This document shows positions 11,707 to 22,848 of a stretch of DNA of 48,000 nucleotides, one piece after another. How positions within the stretch are numbered: the first letter of the stretch is position 1; each line of letters opens with the position of its first letter. Origin of the DNA: Micractinium sp. NFX-FRZ (lineage: Eukaryota > Chlorophyta > Trebouxiophyceae > Chlorellales > Chlorellaceae); NCBI GenBank assembly GCA_029339195.1, contig CM055507.1, positions 1 to 48,000 of the forward strand. The letters are read 5' to 3'. The notes under the pieces were generated by a model. It was not told the DNA's origin. It saw nothing but the letters and a program-made list of their open reading frames with translations, and did no database searches. A program made the translations under genes and the position numbers.

Positions 11707-12332
11707 AAAAAATCTAACCTTTACCAAATTCAGTGAATTTGGCGGAGCCTCTACCTTCTGGATTTCGAAAATTCGTAAATTTTTTTAAAAAAGTGTTTTT
11801 GTAAATAGTCCAACTGAAAAAGTTTTTAGTCTAGGTTCTTCTGACTAGTAAAACCCTTTTCGCGCTAAGTGATAGAAACCTGTTCAAAAAGGTTCTAATT
11901 GTGGAATGAACCTAGAAACTTTTTTCCAAAAACAATGTTTTTTCTAAATTTTCTGAAAATTAAGGGCGGAAACATCTTTTTTAGTAGATAGAGGGATAGG
12001 GATTAAACTCTAATTTTTTGTTAATAATTACTTCTAAACAGTAGCGAAAAACTTTGTTCGAATTTGTACCAAATTTTTTTCAACTTTCAAAAAATTTGTC
12101 ACTATCCGTTTATTACTAATTTTTAAAGAAGTCGAAAATAATCCGAGTTTGAGATGAAAGAAAATTCATCTCAAAAATAGTGAGTAATCCAAAACTTAGA
12201 TAATGGATCCCTTCCTTCAATTTGAAAAGTTTGAGGACAACTTCGTTTTTGTTACCAGAACGGAAGAAATAGAGTCAGTGAGCGCTTTTAGTGTAAAAAT
12301 GATTAAATTCCACTCTCTGCACTTCTCACATT
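11707..12332. other. cysT-rpl32 spacer
   Basis: No gene is recognised. One AATTCAGTGAATT element lies at about 11730-11745, next to the cysT start. A 61-codon open frame at 12203-12388 (+) overlaps the 3' end of rpl32 on the other strand and is judged incidental. Confidence 0.55.
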
Positions 12333-12503
12333 TTATGAATTTAATTCTGATGTTGTATTTAAAGAATTTTCAACTAATAATGCTTTGATTACTGTTTTTG
12401 CTTTTGAAAGAGCTTTTGCTGCTTCTTGCTTTGCTTGCGCTTTCCATTGTGCTTTTCTTAATCTTGTTTTCATTTTTGATTTTCTTTTTTTAGGGACTGC
12501 CAT
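12333..12503 (-). CDS. rpl32: 50S ribosomal protein L32
   Basis: This small gene encodes 56 residues starting MAVPKKRKSKMKTRLRKAQW and ending NTTSELNS. The MAVPKKRxSK start is the hallmark of plastid and bacterial L32, and the protein is very basic as expected. An AGGAGAA sequence lies just upstream of the ATG. It lies between ccsA and cysT on the same strand. Confidence 0.93.
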   Translation of the reverse strand: MAVPKKRKSKMKTRLRKAQWKAQAKQEAAKALSKAKTVIKALLVENSLNTTSELNS

Positions 12504-12843
12504 ACTTTTCTCCTATATTAATTTTAAACTATTATTTTTAATATCTTTTAACAAAAATTTTGTTGCAAGTACCCAAAAATAAAATTTTTGGGAGTAAATA
12601 TAATTTTTGGTAGGTCTTCTCAAAATTTTCTAAATTTTGAGAAGACCTAGAAAAAATGTGTAAAAAATCAATTATGTTTTCTACATGTTTTCTTTGTGTT
12701 TAGTATAAGCCAAAGAAGGGTTCTCGTAAAGAGAAATAAAGCCGTTTATTATAACCTTGTTTGAACAAATAAGAAATTTTTAGTTAATCCGACGAGTCGA
12801 CAAGTTACTAGTGTCAAGCAAATTTTAAATCCAATAAAAAATT
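12504..12843. other. rpl32-ccsA spacer
   Basis: No gene is seen. It contains the two hairpins at 12572-12592 and 12611-12649. Confidence 0.55.
12611..12649 (-). terminator. 18-bp perfect hairpin after ccsA
   Basis: TAGGTCTTCTCAAAATTT at 12611-12628 pairs exactly with 12632-12649 across a 3-nt loop. It lies about 195 nt beyond the ccsA stop and 108 nt before rpl32, so it could form the ccsA 3' end or an rpl32 leader structure. A second palindrome (CCCAAAAAT / ATTTTTGGG) sits at 12572-12592. Confidence 0.6.
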
Positions 12844-13971
12844 TTAAAGTTGTAAAAAACCATAACTGTGAAGTCCCTGACCTAAGAGATTTACACCCAG
12901 ATAACAAATCCAAACAATTACAAACCCAAAACTAGCAATCCAGGCAGGCTTCGAGCCAGCCCAACCTCCAATTAATCTACTATGTAAATAACAAGCAAAA
13001 GTTAACCAAGTAATAAAAGCCCAGGTTTCTTTAGGATCCCAACTCCAATAATTTCCCCAGGTTTCATTTGCCCAAACTGCGCCAGATAAAATCCCTAAAG
13101 TTAAAAAACAAAAACCTATACCAATTGTTCTATAACTCAAGTTATCTAAAAAAAGTAAAAATTTAGGAAACTTGCTGTCCACATCTGTTCTTTTTGTATT
13201 ATTTCGAGAATTACTTGGTGCAATAATATCGATATTATTATCTTCCAATACCAAATTTTTCTGAATTGTATAGTTTCTATTTATAGAATTCCCGGAAATT
13301 TCAGAAGTTTCAGTTTTCCCTAATTTTGCAATTTCAAGACCAGTTGACTTTAATTTATTAAACCCCAGTTGATTTTCTAAATCAAAAGTTGATTTTGGTA
13401 CTGTACCAAATTCCCCAATCGGTAACAAATCTTTTGTTTTGGTAATGATTTGTATTCTATTTTCAAAAAAACCAGAAAACATTAGATATGCTATTGCAAC
13501 TAAACACCCTAAAAGTAACGCAGCATAACTAGCAATCATAACTGTAACGTGCATTAATAACCAATTAGATTGTAGTGCAGGAACTAGAGGGCCACTACGT
13601 TGTAATTCCGCTGGTAAACTAAAATCTGTAAAAGCGATTAAACATAAAAGTGCTGGGGATGTTAAAACACCTAAAAAAAGCGTTTTGGTCGATATTTCAA
13701 TGTAAATATGTAAAATTAACAGACACCAAGCTAAAAACAATAAAGACTCATATAAATTACTTAACGGAAAATGTCCAGAATCAAACCAACGAAGTAGTAA
13801 GTGAGTTGTTAAACAAAATACGGTGACTCCAAAACCTATTAATCCAGTTTCAGTATAGTCAGCTTGACCTGCGAAAATTATTTTTGACCAATAATATAAT
13901 GTAGTACAAAATAAGAGGACAAAGCAGCTATTAGCACAAAATCTTTCGACCACAGGAATATCTACTATCAT
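12844..13971 (-). CDS. ccsA: Cytochrome c biogenesis protein CcsA
   Basis: CcsA is a thylakoid membrane protein of system II cytochrome c maturation. With Ccs1 it delivers and attaches haem to cytochrome f and c6. The 375-residue protein has about eight membrane spans and the tryptophan-rich WWD-type motif WGNYWSWDPKETWAF close to the C terminus. A poorly conserved hydrophilic insert of about 100 residues (around 185-285) separates the N- and C-terminal membrane blocks. The start at 13971 is an ATG. It is divergent to chlL. Confidence 0.95.
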   Translation of the reverse strand: MIVDIPVVERFCANSCFVLLFCTTLYYWSKIIFAGQADYTETGLIGFGVTVFCLTTHLLLRWFDSGHFPLSNLYESLLFLAWCLLILHIYIEISTKTLFLGVLTSPALLCLIAFTDFSLPAELQRSGPLVPALQSNWLLMHVTVMIASYAALLLGCLVAIAYLMFSGFFENRIQIITKTKDLLPIGEFGTVPKSTFDLENQLGFNKLKSTGLEIAKLGKTETSEISGNSINRNYTIQKNLVLEDNNIDIIAPSNSRNNTKRTDVDSKFPKFLLFLDNLSYRTIGIGFCFLTLGILSGAVWANETWGNYWSWDPKETWAFITWLTFACYLHSRLIGGWAGSKPAWIASFGFVIVWICYLGVNLLGQGLHSYGFLQL

Positions 13972-17642
<3,671 letters not shown>

Positions 17643-17882
17643 CCTTTCCTGTTTTACCTCCAAACAGTATTAGTTGCAAACAAAATACCTTTTGGCGCGT
17701 AAATTCGAGTTCATTAGAATTCAAAAATAAGAAAAAAAGGGTCAAATAAAACCAAAACTAATAGTTTTAGTTCCAGTTGGCCCTAAATGGTTTCTTTTCC
17801 GCTTGCTTTACTAAAATTTCTAAATGTGGGACCAAATTCCTTTTTGGTATCATTTGCTAAATTAAAGATTAAAGAATTTTAC

Positions 17883-17905
17883 TCCCAATTCTTTTAGAAT
17901 TGGGA
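17883..17905. repeat. 23-nt hairpin repeat, copy 1
   Basis: TCCCAATTC and GAATTGGGA flank a TTTTA loop. The whole 23 nt is identical at 35284-35306. Confidence 0.8.
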
Positions 17906-17945
17906 CAGATAAGAAATCAGAGACAGAAAAGAATTTAGTTATATA

Positions 17946-17974
17946 TTGCAAGACCGCTTGAGAAAGTGTATACT
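17946..17974 (+). promoter_or_regulatory. trnR-ACG promoter
   Basis: TTGCAA (17946-17951), a 17-nt spacer and TATACT (17969-17974) end 18 nt before the tRNA. The arrangement matches a bacterial-type plastid promoter. Confidence 0.55.
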
Positions 17975-17992
17975 CTTACCAACTGATTTTAA

Positions 17993-18066
17993 GGGCTTGT
18001 AGCTCAGTGGACTAGAGCACGCGGCTACGAACCGCGGTGTCGGGGGTTCGAATCCCTCCTTGCCCG
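17993..18066 (+). tRNA. trnR-ACG: tRNA-Arg (ACG)
   Basis: Starts GGGCTTGTAGCTCAGTGG, with anticodon loop CTACGAA on a CGCGG/CCGCG stem and a T arm GGGGGTTCGAATCCCTC. Acceptor pairing contains two U-U positions, and similar mismatches occur in plant trnR-ACG. It reads CGN arginine codons through inosine at A34. Confidence 0.95.
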
Positions 18067-18472
18067 AATTTTTAACAAATTTTATCCGCTAGTCCCGCGA
18101 AATATGGAAAAAACTACGTTTTTTTCATATTTCGCGAAACCTTCCTCAATATTGAAAAATTTGAGGACAACACTCTTTTTGGAGAGTGAAAATACCTGCA
18201 TAGAACTCTCTAATTTTTATTTTATAAGTGTTGAAGTCGTCAAAAAAAATAAAATTTTTGGAAACAAGATCATCTTTCAATTTTTCGGAACTTTACCAAA
18301 GACTCAATTGTTGGTTCTAATAGCGTTTCTGTTTAATCAATTGAAGAAATTTTGAGTTAATAATATCTTTGGTTTTTATTTTGAGGAGTCAATTAAAAAG
18401 TAGCACAAGTCAAAAAGGCAAAGTATACTAGTAATAACTTTTTTTGTTTTATTTTTTCTTTTTTTTACTAAT
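18067..18472. other. trnR-minD spacer
   Basis: No gene is supported. Hairpin repeat copy 1 and a CCTCAATATTGAAAAATTTGAGG-like element occupy its first part. TATACT at 18424-18429 could be a -10 box for minD, but no good -35 was seen. Confidence 0.5.
18094..18142. repeat. Hairpin repeat, copy 1 (partner at 45872-45920)
   Basis: CGCGAAATATG pairs with CATATTTCGCG around an A-run and ACTACG-type loop. An almost identical ~49-nt unit occurs at 45872-45920. A run of open codons across it (18104-18355) is not taken as a gene. Confidence 0.8.
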
Positions 18473-19417
18473 ATGACAGAAACAACAAAATTTGGTAGTC
18501 CGGAGAATGACAATCAAAAAGCTGGTGAAACATCTGCACTTCTATCCAATTCTGCCCTAAAAACAGAGTTTTTGGGGACAAATTTGGTTCAAGGTGACAA
18601 ACATAATGTTTCAGAAAGGGTTATTGTTATTACGTCTGGAAAAGGCGGCGTTGGAAAAACAACAACAACAGCCAATTTAGGGATGTCGATAGCTAGACTT
18701 GGTTATCGAGTAGCTCTCATAGATGCGGATATTGGATTACGCAATTTAGATTTATTATTAGGATTAGAAAATCGGGTACTATATACGGCAATGGATATTG
18801 TTGAAGGGCAATGTCGACTCGATCAAGCCCTTATTCGAGATAAACGTTGGAAAAATTTAGCATTGTTAGCAATTTCTAAAAACAGGCAAAAATATAATGT
18901 AACTAGAAAAAATATGCAGAATTTAATAGATTCTGTGAAAGAACTAGGATTCCATTTTATTTTAATAGATTGTCCTGCTGGAATTGATGTTGGGTTTATT
19001 AATGCGATTGCTCCGGCTCAAGAAGCAGTTATTGTAACTACACCAGAAATTACAGCTATTCGGGACGCTGATCGAGTTGCTGGTCTTTTAGAAGCAAACG
19101 GGATTTATAATGTTAAACTTATAGTCAACCGAGTTCGACCTGATATGATTGAAAAAAATGATATGATGTCAGTCAGGGATGTTCAAGAAATGTTGGGAAT
19201 TCCATTATTAGGTGCAATTCCAGAAGATACCAACGTAATTATTTCTACAAATCGGGGTGAACCTCTTGTTTTAAATAAAAAATTAACTCTTTCTGGTATT
19301 GCTTTTGAGAATGCAGCTAGAAGATTAATAGGCAAACAAGATTATTTTATAGATTTAACCAGTCCTCAAAAGGGAATGTTTCAAAAACTCCAAGAATTTT
19401 TTCTTGGAGAAGAATAA
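18473..19417 (+). CDS. minD: Septum-site determining protein MinD
   Basis: MinD is a ParA-family ATPase that positions the division ring, here for plastid division at the inner envelope. The 314-residue protein has the deviant Walker A motif SGKGGVGKTT at residues 55-64, DADIGLRNLDLLLG and the switch region IDCPAGID. The C terminus MFQKLQEFFLGEE looks like the amphipathic membrane-targeting helix. Bacterial MinD has the P-loop near residue 9, so there is an N-terminal extension of about 45 residues. It includes a dispersed palindrome (18555-18577) in frame. No alternative start was tested. Two unidentified ORFs follow in the same direction. Chloroplast-encoded minD is known from Chlorella-type algae. 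Confidence 0.96.
   Translation: MTETTKFGSPENDNQKAGETSALLSNSALKTEFLGTNLVQGDKHNVSERVIVITSGKGGVGKTTTTANLGMSIARLGYRVALIDADIGLRNLDLLLGLENRVLYTAMDIVEGQCRLDQALIRDKRWKNLALLAISKNRQKYNVTRKNMQNLIDSVKELGFHFILIDCPAGIDVGFINAIAPAQEAVIVTTPEITAIRDADRVAGLLEANGIYNVKLIVNRVRPDMIEKNDMMSVRDVQEMLGIPLLGAIPEDTNVIISTNRGEPLVLNKKLTLSGIAFENAARRLIGKQDYFIDLTSPQKGMFQKLQEFFLGEE
18555..18577. repeat. Palindromic element inside minD
   Basis: CCCTAAAAAC / GTTTTTGGGG element of the dispersed spacer family. It encodes residues 28-35 of the non-conserved N-terminal extension and does not shift the frame. Confidence 0.75.
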
Positions 19418-19530
19418 ATTGGTTTTTTTTTCTAAAGTTTTTAACTGTTAAGCTGTATGTACTTTATAATAAAGTTCAACTGCAAAAAAAATATAAATTA
19501 AATACTCTTTTTATAAAAAAACTAAATTTT

Positions 19531-20010
19531 ATGGATTCCACTAGGCGTAATGTTTTGACCAATTGTGTTTTTACATTACCGTCTGATAGTTCAAACACGT
19601 TTTCACTGTCTAGTGAAATTTTACATTTAATTTGGCAACCTTCTATTGAAAAAAATGAATACCAAGAAAATTTATTGATTTTTTCACTTCGTAAGAACGA
19701 AAATTATTTGATTGAAGCACAAGCCAAACTTCAGGGAATTCAATGTAAAAACTCGAATGACCTCTTTTTAAGATTAAGCACAATTCCAGAATTTTATTAT
19801 AAAAATTTACTCCTTGCTGTTGAAATTATTTTTGCAAGAAACATTTTGCTGGAACAAGCAGTAAAAAATGCGGAATTTCCTTATTCAAGATCTTTTTTTA
19901 TGGAATTCGTTTTTCATCTTGCTGCACAAATTTCTTCTTACTTAACAGAGTTGGAAGTTTTTAGACTAAAACTCTCAGCAGTTTTTGGTCTAACAGAAAC
20001 TTTCGAGTAA
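19531..20010 (+). CDS. Hypothetical protein, 159 residues, downstream of minD
   Basis: I do not recognise this protein. The ORF starts with ATG 113 nt after minD and ends 23 nt before the next ORF, in the same direction, suggesting a shared transcript. It has no membrane segment, no cysteine motif and no obvious nucleotide-binding loop. The second half (from about FYYKNLLLAVEIIFARNILL) reads as amphipathic helices and ends AVFGLTETFE. Palindromic spacer repeats are absent and the composition is gene-like, which argues for a real gene. Position suggests a link to minD, and a very divergent MinE was considered, but no MinE motif was seen. Confidence 0.6.
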   Translation: MDSTRRNVLTNCVFTLPSDSSNTFSLSSEILHLIWQPSIEKNEYQENLLIFSLRKNENYLIEAQAKLQGIQCKNSNDLFLRLSTIPEFYYKNLLLAVEIIFARNILLEQAVKNAEFPYSRSFFMEFVFHLAAQISSYLTELEVFRLKLSAVFGLTETFE

Positions 20011-20033
20011 TTGGTTTTTCATTAAAAGACCCT

Positions 20034-20717
20034 ATGACTCCAAAAATTTTTATTTTTTTAATTATTCTCAGTAGCCTACTAATAAATTATTTACTAGGTC
20101 AGATTCAATTGAATCTGACAAGCGAGTCAGATATACTGATACTAAATAAAAGGACTTCCAATTTACCACCGATTCGTTTTTTTGTTTTCTTATTTCTAGC
20201 TCCTTTCTTTCTAATTCTAGTTAGTTTAACTACAGTATATATAGTCCGTCATTTTCTAAATAGGCAGCAAAATCAGCATATTGCACGACGTTTTGTTGAC
20301 AGAATCAATAACGCTCCACCGCAGCAAACTTTTGAACTAACAACTTCTCGCCGTTGGCAAGATAGAAGCAGAAAAGATAATTTCGATGTAGAAGAAGGGA
20401 ATTCCACAAGTGTTTCTGAAAGCAGTGACGCACGCGTTAGCCTTGCTCAGGCGCCAGTTGCACTAAGGCTGAAAACTAGTAATATGCTTCCTGCCCGAAA
20501 TTCAACTGGATCTTTTCATTCCCCTTATCAAGCTCCAAAACGCGTACCTTTATCTAAAGAACAATTAATTATTCTAACTCCTGAGGAAGTGAACGAATAC
20601 TTCAAACAGAAAGGTCAAAATGAAAAACAAGACTTAAAGCAACGTAAAGCGGCTTTAGGCCCCGGCCCCCCTTTGTGCCATTTCCTAAATCGAAAATTTA
20701 TTGTGCTGTCCCGTTGA
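20034..20717 (+). CDS. Hypothetical membrane protein, 227 residues
   Basis: Not recognised. It has two hydrophobic segments (about residues 3-22 and 48-71), followed by a charged tail of about 150 residues with Arg/Lys, Asp/Glu and Ser runs (for example RRWQDRSRKDNFDVEEGN). The topology suggests an integral membrane protein with a hydrophilic domain on one side. It starts 23 nt after the 159-codon ORF and probably shares its transcript. A perfect 22-nt palindrome (20098-20119) lies between the two membrane segments. The last codons (20675-20701) lie in a 27-nt repeat also found before rps14, preceded by a GC-rich patch, so the 3' end may have been remodelled. Expression is unknown. Confidence 0.5.
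   Translation: MTPKIFIFLIILSSLLINYLLGQIQLNLTSESDILILNKRTSNLPPIRFFVFLFLAPFFLILVSLTTVYIVRHFLNRQQNQHIARRFVDRINNAPPQQTFELTTSRRWQDRSRKDNFDVEEGNSTSVSESSDARVSLAQAPVALRLKTSNMLPARNSTGSFHSPYQAPKRVPLSKEQLIILTPEEVNEYFKQKGQNEKQDLKQRKAALGPGPPLCHFLNRKFIVLSR
20098..20119. repeat. Perfect 22-nt palindrome within the 227-codon ORF
   Basis: The half-site GTCAGATTCAA is followed directly by its reverse complement. It is read in frame and encodes QIQLNLT-type residues between the two hydrophobic segments. Confidence 0.75.
20675..20701 (-). repeat. 27-nt dispersed repeat, copy 2 (inverted)
   Basis: Reverse complement of 5516-5542. It covers the 3' end of the 227-codon ORF. Confidence 0.85.
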
Positions 20718-21179
20718 GAAAATGAGTTGACGTTATTGAAATCTCTTTGATATAGTGGAACAAACTTCACAGATATAACTTCAACCAAACTTTTTATTAC
20801 AGGGACTAATTCTACGAAAAGTTTGCTGTAGAATTAAGTTTCACTAATTCAACCATACAGAAGTTTTAAAAATTTACTTTTTAAATTTTCAGTTCTAAAG
20901 ACTTTCTTACTCTGTAGGTAACAGTAGTCAATTTTTTTTGGAAATACTGACTGTACCCAAAATCACATTTTTTGTTCAACAAGGTTGCAACCAAAAACAT
21001 TGTTTTTTATAGGGTAACTCTAATTTTTAAATTTTGTCACTTTTTTCAACGGGATATCACTGTTTCTTTAATTTGCAATATAGAACCAAAATTTTTGGTT
21101 CTGGTAGTAAGTGGAAGTTTAATTTTTTATATTTACAAAAAAAGTCACCTATGCTAGAATAATATCTACAAAGATAAAA
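20718..21179. other. spacer before trnN
   Basis: No gene is seen. Contains the candidate promoter at 20727-20756 and a second one next to trnN: TTTACA at 21132-21137, a 17-nt spacer, then TAGAAT at 21155-21160. Confidence 0.5.
20727..20756 (+). promoter_or_regulatory. candidate promoter after the 227-codon ORF
   Basis: TTGACG (20727-20732), an 18-nt spacer and TATAGT (20751-20756) resemble a plastid -35/-10 pair. The next genes on this strand are trnN-GUU and psaC. Confidence 0.4.
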
Positions 21180-21251
21180 TCCTCAGTAGCTCAGCGGTAG
21201 AGCGGTCGGCTGTTAACCGATTGGTCGTAGGTTCAAGTCCTACCTGGGGAG
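21180..21251 (+). tRNA. trnN-GUU: tRNA-Asn (GUU)
   Basis: 72 nt. Acceptor TCCTCAG/CTGGGGA with discriminator G, D arm AGCTCAGCGGTAGAGC, anticodon loop CTGTTAA, T arm TAGGTTCAAGTCCTA. Confidence 0.97.
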
Positions 21252-21941
<690 letters not shown>

Positions 21942-21947
21942 TTTTTT

Positions 21948-21982
21948 TGATGATTGAAAGAGATTCAATCTTTCAATCATCA
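21948..21982. terminator. psaC / ycf20 convergent hairpin
   Basis: TGATGATTGAAAGA pairs with TCTTTCAATCATCA (14 bp, 7-nt loop). It starts 7 nt after the psaC stop and ends 22 nt before the ycf20 stop, so it can serve both 3' ends. Confidence 0.75.
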
Positions 21983-22003
21983 GTATAATCTCTCACTAGA
22001 AGG

Positions 22004-22402
22004 TTAACTTCCCACTTTAAAAGCTTCCAAAAAAAAACCTAAAAGAAATCCTCTTTTCAAGGAATTGAGTAAAAAAAACGGTGCATCTGTAACAAAAAAT
22101 GAATTAGTCGTATTTTTTTGCAAAAATATATGATTGCCCCAAAAACCGCTTTTCTGGGAACGAGACGATGAAATAAAAAACAAAGTTTTAGTAGTTTTTT
22201 GATCTGTCGTATGTTGATTTGTGTTAAAAACCGTATAGACAAATTTTTCTAAATTTTCTATCAAAAATACAATACCAAAAATCAATAAAAAGCCCCAATT
22301 GAGATTTGAACATTGAATTGCAAAAATGTTACCGTAAAGAAAAGAACATAATAAGAGAAAAAAATCAAAAGGGTTGATTTTTTTTAAAACGTTGTCAGTC
22401 AT
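22004..22402 (-). CDS. ycf20: Ycf20 family protein
   Basis: The protein is 132 residues starting MTDNVLKKINPFDFFLLLC. Two membrane regions and the C terminus FFLLNSLKRGFLLGFFLEAFKVGS match the Ycf20 end pattern (LNxxKxGxxxGxFxDAFKxGS). Ycf20 is found in cyanobacteria and many plastids. A nuclear homologue affects non-photochemical quenching in Arabidopsis and Chlamydomonas, but the molecular role is not settled. The longer open frame to 22501 runs into the tRNA gene on the other strand, so the ATG at 22402 is chosen. The middle region (from about nt 22100 to 22200) is Lys/Ser/Thr rich and non-conserved. Confidence 0.8.
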   Translation of the reverse strand: MTDNVLKKINPFDFFLLLCSFLYGNIFAIQCSNLNWGFLLIFGIVFLIENLEKFVYTVFNTNQHTTDQKTTKTLFFISSSRSQKSGFWGNHIFLQKNTTNSFFVTDAPFFLLNSLKRGFLLGFFLEAFKVGS

Positions 22403-22416
22403 ATTTCGAATTCTGA

Positions 22417-22500
22417 GCATCCATGGCAGAGTGGTCGATTGCACCGCACTCATAATGCGGCTTCGAAAGAACATCGTTGGTTCAAACCCAACTGGATGCA
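22417..22500 (+). tRNA. trnI-CAU: CAU tRNA: trnI-CAU acceptor with class II (Ser-like) body
   Basis: 84 nt. The acceptor GCATCCA/TGGATGC with A73 and the anticodon loop CTCATAA match plastid trnI-CAU, whose C34 is changed to lysidine by TilS (encoded at 32981-34909). The body differs. The D stem has 3 bp (GCA/TGC), and the 15-nt variable region (22461-22475) contains a TTC-GAAA-GAA hairpin, as in serine or leucine tRNAs. The T arm is GTTGG/CCAAC, and all stems pair perfectly. Usual trnI-CAU has a short variable loop, so the assignment as Ile is inferred from acceptor and anticodon. It sits 15 nt from the divergent ycf20 start. Confidence 0.8.
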
Positions 22501-22848
22501 ATTTTATTTTTTTTTAAAGAGCCGATTTTTCTCTTTTTGTGCCAAAATTTTACTTTTTTTGTTAACAGGTAAATAAAATAACAGCAGCGAGTTTTACTTG
22601 AGTAGAAATTATTTAACTGTTATAACAAAAAACTGTACACGAAGTTAAATTACTTTTACATCACAAATGAAGTGGAAACGAGCGCGTCCTCTAAATTGAA
22701 AAAGTTCGGAAAAAGAACTAGCAACGAGAATAATCGTAAAGTAAAGTTTCCCATAATTTCAAAAAGTAGAAATAGAAAAGTCTAATGTTAATCTCAGAAA
22801 AACAAGAGTTTGAAAACTCTTGTTTTTCGAAAATAGAAAGAAAAAAGA
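22501..22848. other. spacer between the CAU tRNA and psaB
   Basis: No gene is seen. A hairpin (AACAAGAGTTT / AAACTCTTGTT) at about 22799-22826 lies 22 nt beyond the psaB stop and is its likely 3' end structure. Confidence 0.6.

Larger units (their letters stand above)
17643..17992. other. chlN-trnR spacer
   Basis: No gene is seen. It has the hairpin at 17883-17905, identical to 35284-35306, and the trnR promoter. Confidence 0.55.

Noticed and set aside
12203..12582. Two plus-strand ORFs over rpl32
   Set aside because: They are antisense shadows of rpl32, which has a clear L32 sequence on the minus strand.
18104..18355. 83-codon ORF between trnR and minD
   Set aside because: Its first third is the hairpin repeat also found at 45872-45920 and it contains another palindrome; nothing resembles a protein family.
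19531..20010. Naming the 159-codon ORF minE
   Set aside because: Position fits, but no MinE sequence feature was visible and the length is well above the bacterial protein.
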